Below are positions 18,111 to 26,936 of a DNA stretch of 64,000 bases, in pieces (position 1 is the first letter of the stretch; each line of letters begins with the position of its first letter). The position numbers and the translations under genes were made by a program. The stretch is from Bradyrhizobium sp. OK095 (GTDB taxonomy: Bacteria > Pseudomonadota > Alphaproteobacteria > Rhizobiales > Xanthobacteraceae), in the NCBI RefSeq assembly GCF_900109945.1, contig NZ_FOBX01000011.1:124001-188000 (forward strand). Direction: 5' to 3'. A model generated the notes under the pieces. That model saw nothing but the letters and a program-made list of their open reading frames with translations, made no database searches and had not been told where the DNA came from.

Positions 18111-19010
18111 TTACTGGCCAATCCGGCTTTTATGGGGGCATTTTCGGGCTGAAACCGCCCGGAGAATGCCCCCCAGATCGGCTTTGGGCGGCCTGGCCAC
18201 CGATAACGCGGCGGCGATCATCAGGGTTTCTATATCCCGGGCCTGGCCCTGGCCTGCCTCGACGATCAGGGCCCCGCCGGGCGCGAGCCGCTCCGTCGCC
18301 TGCGGGATCAGGGCGCGGTAGGCGTCATATCCGTCATTGCCGCCATCGAGGGCCAGATGCGGATCGTGCTCGCGCACTTCGATGCTCAGTTTCGGAATTT
18401 CCCCCGAGGGAATATAGGGCGGATTCGACACGATGAGGTCGAACGGGCCGCGGAGCGCTGCCGCATAGGAGCAGGCGACGAAGCCGGCGCGGTCGGCAAG
18501 GCCAAGAGCCGCGGCATTGCCCCTGGCGGTCTCCAGTGCGGAGAGGCTGAGATCGGTGCCGACGCCGAAGGCATCAGGAATTTCATGCAACAGCGCCAGC
18601 AGGATCGCACCGGATCCGGTGCCGATGTCGGCGATGCGCGGAGGATGAGATATTGGCTGCTCGCGCAACAGTTCGAGCGCGCGTTCGACCACGGTCTCGG
18701 TATCGGGACGCGGGACCAGGGTTGCCTCCGACAGGCGAAACGGCAGGCCCCAGAATTCCCTGACACCGAGAATGCGCGCCACCGGTTCGCCGGCGATGCG
18801 GCGCTGCGCATGCTGCGCGAGCCGCGACGCTTCGGCTTCGGTAAGCAGACGGGCGGCTTGCGCGATCAGGCCGGTGAGATCAAGGCCAAGTGCAGCTTCA
18901 AGCAGGATGCGGGCGTCGAGCTCGGCTTCGTCGAGCTGGGCCGATCGCAGTTGCGCAGCCAGCGCGCGCCGCGCGCTCTCGATCGATAGTCCGGTGAAGG
19001 GATTTTTCAC
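18111..19010 (-). CDS. prmC: Peptide chain release factor N5-glutamine methyltransferase
   Basis: A 299-residue SAM-dependent enzyme that methylates the glutamine of the GGQ motif of release factors. The N-terminal helical domain (about residues 1-90) precedes the SAM motif IADIGTGSGAILLALL and the catalytic SNPPYIPS. It begins 7 bp after prfA, its own substrate gene, the classic arrangement and almost certainly one operon. Length is normal. Confidence 0.96.
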   Translation of the reverse strand: MKNPFTGLSIESARRALAAQLRSAQLDEAELDARILLEAALGLDLTGLIAQAARLLTEAEASRLAQHAQRRIAGEPVARILGVREFWGLPFRLSEATLVPRPDTETVVERALELLREQPISHPPRIADIGTGSGAILLALLHEIPDAFGVGTDLSLSALETARGNAAALGLADRAGFVACSYAAALRGPFDLIVSNPPYIPSGEIPKLSIEVREHDPHLALDGGNDGYDAYRALIPQATERLAPGGALIVEAGQGQARDIETLMIAAALSVARPPKADLGGILRAVSARKCPHKSRIGQ

Positions 19011-19017
19011 GCGCCGG

Positions 19018-20103
19018 TCACGCCGCCGCGCCTTGCGCGGCGAGCTGTGCAGCCTGGTGCTCGGTGGTCAGCGCGTCGGTCAACTCGCCGAGCGCTTCGC
19101 CCGCGATCACCTGCGGCAGCTTGTAGAGCGTCAGGTTGATGCGGTGGTCGGTGACGCGCCCTTGCGGAAAATTATAGGTGCGGATGCGCTCGCTGCGATC
19201 GCCGGAGCCGACCTTCTCCTTGCGCTCGGCCGAGCGCGCCGCGTCGACGCGCTGCTGTTCGGCGTCGTAGATGCGCGAGCGCAGGATGTTCATGGCCGAG
19301 GCGCGATTCTTGTGCTGCGAGCGGCTGTCCTGCATCATCACCACGATGCCGGTCGGGATATGGGTGATGCGGATCGCGGATTCGGTCTTGTTGACGTGCT
19401 GGCCGCCGGCGCCCCCCGCGCGCATGGTCTCGATGCGCAAATCGTCGCTCTTGATGTCGATGTCGACCTCCTCGACCTCCGGCATCACGGCAACGGTCGC
19501 GGCAGAGGTGTGAATGCGGCCCTGCGTCTCGGTGTCGGGTACGCGCTGCACACGATGCACGCCGGATTCGAATTTGAGCTTCGAGAACGCGCCGCGGCCC
19601 TGCACCTCCGCGATGATTTCCTTGTAGCCGCCGACCGTGCCTTCGCTTGCCGAGATCACCTCGACCTTCCAGCCCTGCAAACTCGCAAAGCGCTCATACA
19701 TCCGGAACAGATCGCCGGCGAACAAGGATGCCTCGTCGCCGCCGGTGCCGGCGCGAATTTCCAGCACGACGTTGCGGTCGTCCATGGCGTCCTTGGGCAA
19801 CAATGCCAGGCGGATTTTCTGGACCAATTCCTCGATCTTGGGCGCGAGCTCGTCGCGCTCGGCTTCCGCCATGCCGCGCATCTCGGCATCGGTCGCGGGA
19901 TCGGCGATCAGCGCCTCGGTGTCGGCGAGCTCCTTGACTGCGGACCGATAGGCTTTGACCGCCTCGATCACCGGGTTGATCTCGGCGAGCTCGCGCGTGA
20001 TCTGCACATAGCGCTCGGAGGCGAGCTGTCCCAGCGATTCGGCTTCGAGCGAAGCGTGATGCGCGAGCAGGATGTCCAGTTTGGTTTCGGGGAGTGACGA
20101 CAT
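19018..20103 (-). CDS. prfA: Peptide chain release factor 1
   Basis: A 361-residue class I release factor for UAA and UAG. The stop-codon recognition tripeptide region is RVPDTETQGRIHTSA (P-D-T), and the peptidyl-hydrolase GGQ is in AGGAGGQHVNKTESAIR. ATG 20103 gives the family length; the open frame further upstream overlaps the ptsP 3' end and looks non-coding. It lies 58 bp after ptsP and 7 bp before prmC on the same strand. Confidence 0.97.
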   Translation of the reverse strand: MSSLPETKLDILLAHHASLEAESLGQLASERYVQITRELAEINPVIEAVKAYRSAVKELADTEALIADPATDAEMRGMAEAERDELAPKIEELVQKIRLALLPKDAMDDRNVVLEIRAGTGGDEASLFAGDLFRMYERFASLQGWKVEVISASEGTVGGYKEIIAEVQGRGAFSKLKFESGVHRVQRVPDTETQGRIHTSAATVAVMPEVEEVDIDIKSDDLRIETMRAGGAGGQHVNKTESAIRITHIPTGIVVMMQDSRSQHKNRASAMNILRSRIYDAEQQRVDAARSAERKEKVGSGDRSERIRTYNFPQGRVTDHRINLTLYKLPQVIAGEALGELTDALTTEHQAAQLAAQGAAA

Positions 20104-20161
20104 CGGTTTGGTCTCAAAAGGCGGAGGGAAGCGAGGCGGCGAAGGCGGGCGGACAGGCCCG

Positions 20162-22429
20162 CTACAACGCCAGGCCTTCGGCCTCGGCAAATTCCGTCAG
20201 CTTCTGCCGGATCGAGACGCTGCCGGAGGGCGCATCCAGCAAGGGCCCGAGCATCGCTTCGGCCTTCTTCGCGTCGAGATCGATCACCATCGCCTTGACC
20301 GGACCGAGCGCGGTCGCCGACAGCGACAGCGAGCGATAGCCCATCGCGATCAGCGCCAGCGCGCCGATCGGCTTGGAAGCCATCTCGCCGCAGAGCGACA
20401 GCGACTTCTTCGCAACGTTGGACTTTTGTGCGATCTCGCGCAGCACGCGCAGGATCGGCGCCGACATCGTGTCGAACCGCTCGGACACCTTGGCATTGCC
20501 GCGGTCGACCGCGAACAGGAACTGGAATAGATCGTTGGAGCCGACCGAGATGAAGTCGACTTTCTTCAGCAGCTCGTCGAGCTGGTAGAGCAGGGCGGGT
20601 ACCTCGACCATGGTGCCGATGTCGATTCTTTCAGGCAGTGTGTGGCCGTGCTGGCGCAAGTAAGTCAGCTCGCGCTCGACCAGCGCCTTTGCCGAATCGA
20701 ATTCGGCGACCTCCGAGATCATCGGGAACATGATGCGCAGTGCGCGGCCGCCGCCAGCGCGCAAGAGCGCACGGATCTGGCCGCGCAGCAGGCCAGGACG
20801 ATCGAGCCCGAGCCGGATCGCGCGCCAGCCGAGCGCGGGATTTTCCTCGATCACCGCTTCCATGTAAGGAAGCGCTTTGTCGCCGCCGATGTCGAGGGTG
20901 CGGAAGGTGACCGGCTTGGGGCCTGCGGCATCCAGCACGGTGCGATAGAGCGCGAGCTGGTCGCTGGTGCGCGGCAGGCTCTGTCCGACCATGAATTGCA
21001 GCTCGGTGCGGAACAGGCCGATGCCGGCGCTGCCGGTGTCCTCGATATGCGGCAGGTCGATCGCAAGACCCGCATTGATCATCAGCTCGACCTTCTGGCC
21101 GTCCTTGGTGACGCAGGGCCGGTCGCGCAGCGCCAGATACTGCGCCTGGCGCCGGGCGCGGAAGCGCACGCGCTCGGCGAAGGCCGCCTCGATTTCCTGC
21201 GACGGGCGGACATAGATCGAGCCCGACGTGCCGTCGACGATGATGGCGTCGCCGGGGTCCGCAATGCCCGTCGCGTTCGGCACTTCGCCGACTGCGGGAA
21301 TGCCGAGCGCGCGCGCCACGATCGAGACGTGGGAATTGGCGGTGCCTTCCTCCAATATAATGCCGCGCAGTCGCTTGCGGTCGTAGTCGAGCAGCGCCGC
21401 CGGGCCCATCGCGCGGGCGATGACGATGGCGTTGTCAGGCAATTGCTCACGCGAGGGCGCGTGATCCTGGCCGACCAGCTGCCGCATCAGGCGATAGCCG
21501 AGATCTTCGAGGTCATGCAGCCGGTCGCGCAAATAGGGATCGGTGGAGCGCAGCATGCGCGCCCGGGTGTCGGACTGCACGCGCTCGACGGCGGCCTCCG
21601 CCGTCAGGCCGGTGGCGACCGCCTCGTGCAGCTTGTGTGACCAGCCCTGGTCATTGGCGAACATGCGATAGGCTTCCAGCACCTCGCGGTGCTCGCCGCC
21701 TTCGGCGACGTCGCCGCGCTCCAGCATGCGGTCGAGATCGGCGCGGAGCTTGGCGAGCGCGGTATCGAGCCGCTTGATTTCCTTCGGCAGGTCCTCGGCG
21801 ATGTAGTCCTTGATGACCACGCGCGGCTCGTGCAGCACGACGTGGCCGAGCGCGATGCCCTCGGACAGGATCGCGCCGACCTTCTGCATGGCGGTGCGCG
21901 CCGCCGGCTCGAGGCCGGGCTGGGCCAGCGCCGACAGCTCACCCGAGGCGATCAGCTCCGCCAGCACCATGGCGGTGGTCTGCAGCGCCTCGAGTTCCTC
22001 CTCGACATAGGTGCGCTTGGCACGGTTCTGCACCACCAGCACGCCGAGCGTGTTGCCGGCGCGCAGGACCGGCACGCCAAGGAAGGAGTGATAGATTTCT
22101 TCGCCGGTCTCCGGGCGGAACGAGAAGGCCGGATGGCTCTGCGCGTCGTTCAGATTGAGCGGGGTCGCCTCGCTGGCGACGAGGCCGACCAGACCCTCAT
22201 GGGCGGTCAGCACGGTATGGTGCACCGCCTCGCGGTTGAGGCCTTCGGTGGCGTAGAGCTCGAGCGTGTTGTCGACGCGCAGCACATAGACCGAGCAGAC
22301 CTCGGCCACCATGTTGGCGGCGATCAGCACCACGATCTTGTCCAGCCGCTCCTGGGCTGAGACCTGCTCCGCCATGGTTTCGCGGAGCCGTCTCAACAAG
22401 ACGCGGGGACCTCCCGACGCGCTCCGCAT
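20162..22429 (-). CDS. ptsP: Phosphoenolpyruvate-protein phosphotransferase PtsP (EI-Ntr)
   Basis: A 755-residue enzyme I of the nitrogen-related PTS. It passes phosphate from PEP to NPr and so links carbon and nitrogen status to regulation. An N-terminal GAF domain spans about residues 30-165, followed by the EI N-terminal domain, the phospho-histidine H367 in EGTANSHVSIVARALG, and the PEP-binding TIM barrel with GLFRTELQFM and the catalytic cysteine in LSLCGEMAS. In alphaproteobacteria the GAF domain binds glutamine, which inhibits autophosphorylation (family knowledge). It lies between lysC and prfA on the same strand. Confidence 0.95.
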   Translation of the reverse strand: MRSASGGPRVLLRRLRETMAEQVSAQERLDKIVVLIAANMVAEVCSVYVLRVDNTLELYATEGLNREAVHHTVLTAHEGLVGLVASEATPLNLNDAQSHPAFSFRPETGEEIYHSFLGVPVLRAGNTLGVLVVQNRAKRTYVEEELEALQTTAMVLAELIASGELSALAQPGLEPAARTAMQKVGAILSEGIALGHVVLHEPRVVIKDYIAEDLPKEIKRLDTALAKLRADLDRMLERGDVAEGGEHREVLEAYRMFANDQGWSHKLHEAVATGLTAEAAVERVQSDTRARMLRSTDPYLRDRLHDLEDLGYRLMRQLVGQDHAPSREQLPDNAIVIARAMGPAALLDYDRKRLRGIILEEGTANSHVSIVARALGIPAVGEVPNATGIADPGDAIIVDGTSGSIYVRPSQEIEAAFAERVRFRARRQAQYLALRDRPCVTKDGQKVELMINAGLAIDLPHIEDTGSAGIGLFRTELQFMVGQSLPRTSDQLALYRTVLDAAGPKPVTFRTLDIGGDKALPYMEAVIEENPALGWRAIRLGLDRPGLLRGQIRALLRAGGGRALRIMFPMISEVAEFDSAKALVERELTYLRQHGHTLPERIDIGTMVEVPALLYQLDELLKKVDFISVGSNDLFQFLFAVDRGNAKVSERFDTMSAPILRVLREIAQKSNVAKKSLSLCGEMASKPIGALALIAMGYRSLSLSATALGPVKAMVIDLDAKKAEAMLGPLLDAPSGSVSIRQKLTEFAEAEGLAL

Positions 22430-22659
22430 GAACCGTCAATCTCCTCCGTCTGCCGGGCCCGGCGGTATCAGCCGGCGGCTGGCCCAAAATTCCAGAAAAA
22501 CAATCAAATTGTTTGTCCGGCGCAGGCGCAAACCCAAATCTTCTTGAGATTTTGCTCCTGCACCGAATCAGCGGCCTGAACTGGGACACAGTCTGCGGCA
22601 GCCCACCCTGTTCGCCGTATAGCGAATTGAGGCTTGTTTTGCCAAGCAAAACGCCTGCC

Positions 22660-22689
22660 AAACGCGAAGGTGTCTACACCTTCGCGTTT
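22660..22689. repeat. Perfect 14-bp inverted repeat upstream of ptsP
   Basis: The arms AAACGCGAAGGTGT and ACACCTTCGCGTTT are exact complements separated by only CT. This makes a very strong hairpin or an extended dyad about 230 bp upstream of the ptsP start. It could be a regulator site, a terminator for leftward read-through or a REP-like element. Confidence 0.7.
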
Positions 22690-22718
22690 GCTGCGACCGC
22701 TAAGAGAAAATTAGTCCA

Positions 22719-22765
22719 AGCATGGTCCGGAAAAGTGCGAAGCGGTTTTCCGGAAAGACCATGCT
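22719..22765. repeat. Rhizobial palindromic intergenic element
   Basis: The arms AGCATGGTCCGGAAAA and TTTTCCGGAAAGACCATGCT pair around GTGCGAAGCGG, with a small bulge. I recognise this motif as a very widespread intergenic palindrome in Rhizobiales genomes, here with GG/CC in place of the more usual GA/TC. It lies between lysC and ptsP. Confidence 0.75.
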
Positions 22766-22778
22766 CAAACAACAATCT

Positions 22779-22802
22779 GAAGCGCGACGACGGTCGCGCT
22801 TC
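22779..22802 (-). terminator. Intrinsic terminator at the end of lysC
   Basis: The arms GAAGCGCGAC and GTCGCGCTTC are perfect complements with a 4-base loop. On the minus strand the hairpin overlaps the lysC stop codon and is followed by AGATTGTTGTTT, a T-rich tail. Confidence 0.75.
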
Positions 22803-24057
22803 AGGCCTGATCGAGGCCGTAGAGCGTGTGCAGGGTGCGCACCGCAAGCTCGGTATAGGCCGTGTCGATCAAAACCGAGAATTTGATCTCGGAGGTTGTA
22901 ATGGCCCGGATGTTGATATTCCGTCCGGCGAGGGCCGAGAACGCCTGGGCGGCGACGCCGGCATGGCTGCGCATGCCGCTGCCGATCACCGAGATTTTGG
23001 CGACGTCGGTCGCGGTATCCAGCCGTGCATACCCAATCGTGCCCTTGGCGGCGGTGATCGTGTCCTTGGCGCGGGTGTAGTCGGCGGCCGGCACCGTGAA
23101 GGTGAGGTCGGTGGTCTTGCCGTCCTCAGAAACATTCTGAACGATCATGTCGACGTTGATGTTGGCATCGGCCAGCGGGCCGAAGATCGAGGCGGCAACG
23201 CCCGGCTTGTCCTCGATCTGGCGCACGGAGATCTGGGCCTCGTCCTTCGAAAAGGCGATACCGGTGACGACGTGGTTTTCCATGATCTCCTCCTCGCCGC
23301 AGATCAGCGTGCCGGGCGGCTGGTTGGCATGCGGGTCGATATCCTCGGGCTTGTCGAAGCTCGAGCGGACGAAGATCGGCATGTTGTGGACCATGCCGAG
23401 TTCCACCGAACGCACCTGGAGCACTTTGGCGCCCTGGGAGGCCAGTTCCAGCATGTCCTCGAATGCGATCTTGTCGAGCCTCTTGGCCTTTGGCACGATT
23501 CGCGGGTCGGTGGTGTAGACGCCATCGACGTCGGTATAGATGTCACAGCGGTCCGCCTTGACGGCCGCCGCGATCGCCACGGCGGAGGTGTCGGAGCCGC
23601 CGCGGCCGAGCGTGGTGATGCGATTCGTTTCGGGGTTGATGCCCTGGAAGCCGGCGATGACGGCGACCTCCTTCCGATCCCTGAAGCGGTTGATGATCTC
23701 GCTGCCGTCGATATCCATGATCCGGGCCGAGGCATGGGCGTCGCTGGTCTTGATCGGGATCTGCCAGCCCTGCCATGAGCGGGCCTGGATGCCCATGCCC
23801 TGAAGCACGATGGCCAGCAGGCCGGACGTCACCTGCTCGCCGGAGGCGACGACGGCGTCGTATTCGCGCGCGTCGTGCATCGGCGAGGCCTCGGTGCACC
23901 AGGCCACCAGCTCGTTGGTTTTTCCGGACATCGCCGAGACGACCACGGCCACCTCGTGGCCAGCATCGACCTCACGCTTCACATGGCGTGCGACGTTGCG
24001 GATCCGTTCGATATTGGCGACGGATGTGCCGCCGAATTTCATCACGAGGCGGCTCAT
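22801..24057 (-). CDS. lysC: Aspartate kinase
   Basis: A 418-residue monofunctional aspartokinase, the first step toward lysine, threonine and methionine. The catalytic domain starts with VMKFGGTSVANIERI and includes TTLGRGGSDTSAVAIA and YTDVDGVYTTDPRI. Two C-terminal ACT domains (about residues 265-410) suit feedback control by lysine and/or threonine. In many genomes of this family an internal start produces a beta subunit; whether that happens here cannot be seen. It is divergent from the PH-domain gene with 152 bp between starts. Confidence 0.96.
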   Translation of the reverse strand: MSRLVMKFGGTSVANIERIRNVARHVKREVDAGHEVAVVVSAMSGKTNELVAWCTEASPMHDAREYDAVVASGEQVTSGLLAIVLQGMGIQARSWQGWQIPIKTSDAHASARIMDIDGSEIINRFRDRKEVAVIAGFQGINPETNRITTLGRGGSDTSAVAIAAAVKADRCDIYTDVDGVYTTDPRIVPKAKRLDKIAFEDMLELASQGAKVLQVRSVELGMVHNMPIFVRSSFDKPEDIDPHANQPPGTLICGEEEIMENHVVTGIAFSKDEAQISVRQIEDKPGVAASIFGPLADANINVDMIVQNVSEDGKTTDLTFTVPAADYTRAKDTITAAKGTIGYARLDTATDVAKISVIGSGMRSHAGVAAQAFSALAGRNINIRAITTSEIKFSVLIDTAYTELAVRTLHTLYGLDQA

Positions 24058-24209
24058 GACGACGCGTGCATTCCCTCATAAGGATAAGTATGGTGACCCA
24101 CACTGGACGGGTACCCCGCGGATACCGACCGCGCGTATACCTAGCGGCGGCGCCGGGGGCAAGCGGGTTCCTGCGGGGGGCCAATCCGGGCAATGGGTTA
24201 ATCGAGGTT

Positions 24210-24677
24210 ATGGCGCGCTATATTGACGAAATCCTGCAGCCCGGAGAGCGGGTTCTGTATTCGACCAATGCGCACTGGATCTTCTATTTTCCGGCCATCG
24301 TGGCGTGGGTCGTGGCCCTGGGCCTGTTCGTGGCCTCCCGCCGGTTCGATATCTACAGCGTGGAGATGCTGTGCCTGTTCGGCTCCGGCCTGGCAGCGCT
24401 GGCTGCCCTGTTCTGGACGGTGAAGGGCTGGTTCCACCGCCTCACCACCGAGACCGACGTCACCAATTTGCGCGTCGTGCACAAGATCGGCTTCATCAAG
24501 CGCCGCACCTTTGAAATGGCGTTGGATAAGGTCGAGAGCGTCGACGTCAACCAGACCATCCTTGGACGTATTCTCAACTATGGCGACGTGACCATCAACG
24601 GCGTCGGCGAAGGGCGCGAGACTATCCGCACCATCGCCTCGCCGCTGGCCTTCCGTAGTTCGATCACCACGCGGTAG
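24210..24677 (+). CDS. PH domain-containing membrane protein
   Basis: A 155-residue protein with two transmembrane helices at the N-terminus (about residues 20-42 and 48-70) and a bacterial PH-like (bPH_2) domain behind them: TDVTNLRVVHKIGFIKRRTFEMALDKVESVDV. The ATG at 24210 follows ATCGAGGTT; the reading frame is open further upstream to 24066 but that stretch looks like promoter and antisense sequence. Function unknown; related proteins sit in the inner membrane. It precedes ubiG by 14 bp. Confidence 0.8.
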   Translation: MARYIDEILQPGERVLYSTNAHWIFYFPAIVAWVVALGLFVASRRFDIYSVEMLCLFGSGLAALAALFWTVKGWFHRLTTETDVTNLRVVHKIGFIKRRTFEMALDKVESVDVNQTILGRILNYGDVTINGVGEGRETIRTIASPLAFRSSITTR

Positions 24678-24691
24678 GACCGCGCGTAACC

Positions 24692-25459
24692 ATGAGCATG
24701 CAGCAAAATACTTCCACAACCGCCCAGCCGGGCTCGACCGTCGACGCCGCCGAGATCGCAAAGTTCTCAAAACTCTCGGCCGAGTGGTGGGACCCCAACG
24801 GCAAGATGGCGCCGCTGCACCGGATCAACCCGCTGCGGCTCGGCTATATCCGCGACGCCGCCTGCCGCAAATTCGAGCGCAATGCGCGCAGCCTGAACTG
24901 CCTCGGGGCCTTGCGCGTGCTCGACATAGGCTGCGGCGCCGGCTTGTTGTGCGAACCGCTGTCGCGGCTGGGCGCCCAGGTGATCGGCGTCGATCCGTCG
25001 GTCAGCAACATCGCAGCCGCGAAGCTGCACGCCGACAAGGCGCATCTGTCGATCGACTACCGCTGCACCACGGTGGAAGAGATCGACCCGCGCGAGCGCT
25101 TCGACATCGTGCTGGCGATGGAAGTGGTCGAGCACGTCGTCGATGTCGGCGTCTTCCTGAAGCGCTGTGCGTCGATGCTGAAGCCGAACGGCCTGATGGT
25201 GGTCTCGACGCTGAACCGGAACTGGAAGAGCTTTGCGCTCGCCATCGTCGGCGCCGAATACGTCCTGCGCTGGCTGCCGCGCGGCACCCACGAATGGAAC
25301 AAGTTCGTCACCCCCGACGAGTTGACGAAGCACCTGCTCGACAACCGCCTCGTCATCACCGAGCAGACCGGCGTGGTCTACAGCCCCTTCGCCGACAAAT
25401 GGGCGCTCTCGTCGGATATGGACGTGAACTACATGGTGGTAGCCGAAGGCATGGTGTGA
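24692..25459 (+). CDS. ubiG: Ubiquinone biosynthesis O-methyltransferase
   Basis: A 255-residue SAM-dependent enzyme for both O-methylations in ubiquinone synthesis. FSKLSAEWWDPNGKMAPLH near residue 28 is the UbiG hallmark, followed by the SAM motif VLDIGCGAGLLCEPLSRLG and AMEVVEHVVDVGVFL. The C-terminal RWLPRGTHEWNKFVTPDEL is also typical. Two in-frame ATGs, at 24692 and 24698, are both possible. It probably shares a transcript with the PH-domain gene. Confidence 0.95.
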   Translation: MSMQQNTSTTAQPGSTVDAAEIAKFSKLSAEWWDPNGKMAPLHRINPLRLGYIRDAACRKFERNARSLNCLGALRVLDIGCGAGLLCEPLSRLGAQVIGVDPSVSNIAAAKLHADKAHLSIDYRCTTVEEIDPRERFDIVLAMEVVEHVVDVGVFLKRCASMLKPNGLMVVSTLNRNWKSFALAIVGAEYVLRWLPRGTHEWNKFVTPDELTKHLLDNRLVITEQTGVVYSPFADKWALSSDMDVNYMVVAEGMV

Positions 25460-25557
25460 GCGAGGCGCGAGCATCGCTCCTATGACGTGGGCGTGATTGA
25501 CCTGCTTCGCGGCTGGCTGCAGGTTGGCCACAGTTTCCTCTCCCACCGTCCCCAATT

Positions 25558-26457
25558 ATGCTCACCATCACCAGCCTCTGGATTCCCTTCACTGTCATTG
25601 CCGCGTCCGGCCAGGTCGCGCGCAATGCGATGCAGCGGTCGTTGACGAAGCCGCTCGGGACCTGGGGCGCGACCAATATCCGCTTCCTGTTCGGCTTTCC
25701 GTTCTCGCTGCTGTTTCTCGGCGTGGTGGTGGTCGCGACCGGCGATCATCTCGGCATGCCGCCGGGCGTGTTCTGGCCGTGGCTGCTGCTCGGTGCACTC
25801 AGCCAGATCGTCGCGACCGGCTTGATGCTGCTCGCCATGAACGACCGCTCCTTTGTGGTGACGACGGCGTACCTGAAGACCGAGGCGATCCAGACCGCGA
25901 TCTTCGGCTTCGTCTTCCTCGGCGATCACCTGAATTGGCTGAAGGTGCTGGCGATCGTGATCGCGACCGTCGGCGTCGTCATCACCGCGCTACGGCCCGG
26001 AGGCGAGAAGAGTTTTGCGGAGCTGAAGCCGACCATCACCGGCCTCGTCGCCGCTGCGGCATTCGCCCTGTCGGCGGTCGGCTTCCGCGGCGCCATCATC
26101 AACGTGCCTGATGTCTCGTTCGTGACCGCGGCGTCGTTCACGCTGGTGCTCGGTTTGTTCGTGCAGACGCTGATCCTGACGATCTACCTGCTTTGGCGCG
26201 CGCCAAAGGTGCTTCAGGCGATTTTGGGATTGTGGAAGCCGTCGCTGCTGGCGGGCTTCATGGGCGCGTTCGCCTCGCAGTTCTGGTTCCTGGCGTTCGC
26301 GCTGACCGCGGCCGCCAATGTCCGCACGCTGGCTCTGATCGAGGTGCTGTTCGCGCAAGCCGTGGCCTACTACTCGTTCAAGCAGCCGGTCGCGCCGCGC
26401 GAGATTGCAGGCATCGCGCTGATCATCATCGGCGTCGCGGTGCTGGTGGGAGCTTAG
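25558..26457 (+). CDS. EamA-family (drug/metabolite transporter) permease
   Basis: A 299-residue membrane protein with about ten hydrophobic helices in two EamA repeats. The first repeat includes GTWGATNIRFLFGFPFS and the second GLVAAAAFALSAVGFRGAII. Substrate unknown. It differs clearly in sequence from the other EamA protein at 13 kb, so it is not a local duplicate. Its stop codon overlaps that of the convergent DUF1178 gene by four bases. Confidence 0.85.
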   Translation: MLTITSLWIPFTVIAASGQVARNAMQRSLTKPLGTWGATNIRFLFGFPFSLLFLGVVVVATGDHLGMPPGVFWPWLLLGALSQIVATGLMLLAMNDRSFVVTTAYLKTEAIQTAIFGFVFLGDHLNWLKVLAIVIATVGVVITALRPGGEKSFAELKPTITGLVAAAAFALSAVGFRGAIINVPDVSFVTAASFTLVLGLFVQTLILTIYLLWRAPKVLQAILGLWKPSLLAGFMGAFASQFWFLAFALTAAANVRTLALIEVLFAQAVAYYSFKQPVAPREIAGIALIIIGVAVLVGA

Positions 26458-26936
26458 TTCCGGTCTTCTGGCAGTGTCGGCAGCGGCGACACCTCGATGC
26501 CTTCGTCGATCAGCGACTTTGCCTCGTCGGGCGAGGCCTCGCCATAGATCGGGCGGTGCTCCTTGTCGCCGTAATGCATCGCCCGGGCTTCGTTAGCGAA
26601 CTTCTCACCGACATTGTCGGCGTTCTTGACGATGTGATCGCGAAGCTCTTTCAGCTTGGTGCGGAGCTCGCGCTCCTGCGCCATCAGGAGTGAGGTCGGT
26701 CCGGACGGCGTCACCTCGGGGGCCGGCGCGGCGGCGGGCTCGGGGGGCGGTGCTGCGCGGCCGCGGCCCTTCTTGCCGACGATGCGTGGAGCCATGATCG
26801 CCTTGTCGACCTTGGCCGAACCGCAGATCGGACAGGTCACGAGCTTGCGCTTCACCTGCGAATCGTAGGCCGACGAGCTCTGGAACCAGCTCTCGAACTC
26901 GTGGTTGCGGTCGCAGTGGAGCGCGTAGCGGATCAT
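26454..26936 (-). CDS. DUF1178 family zinc-ribbon-like protein
   Basis: A 160-residue alphaproteobacterial protein of unknown function. The start MIRYALHCDRNHEFESWFQS and a CPICGS pair near residue 35 define the family and suggest a small zinc ribbon made with an upstream cysteine. The middle is Ala/Pro-rich linker and the C-terminus is KFANEARAMHYGDKEHRPIYGEA. Its ATG overlaps the stop of the nitrilase-like gene as ATGA, so translation is coupled. Last gene of the comF-grxC-nit-DUF1178 operon. Confidence 0.88.
   Translation of the reverse strand: MIRYALHCDRNHEFESWFQSSSAYDSQVKRKLVTCPICGSAKVDKAIMAPRIVGKKGRGRAAPPPEPAAAPAPEVTPSGPTSLLMAQERELRTKLKELRDHIVKNADNVGEKFANEARAMHYGDKEHRPIYGEASPDEAKSLIDEGIEVSPLPTLPEDRN

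Larger units (their letters stand above)
22430..22800. other. 371-bp ptsP-lysC intergenic region with three hairpins
   Basis: No gene seen. Listed separately are a 14-bp perfect inverted repeat, a rhizobial-type palindrome and the lysC terminator. A smaller stem GTTTTGC/GCAAAAC lies near 22636-22653. The first 150 bp next to ptsP should contain its promoter, since the lysC terminator separates the two genes. Confidence 0.5.

Noticed and set aside
17858..18121. An 87-codon frame after prmC
   Set aside because: TTG start overlapping the prmC stop, atypically low third-position GC and no recognisable feature. A conserved orthologue would change this view.
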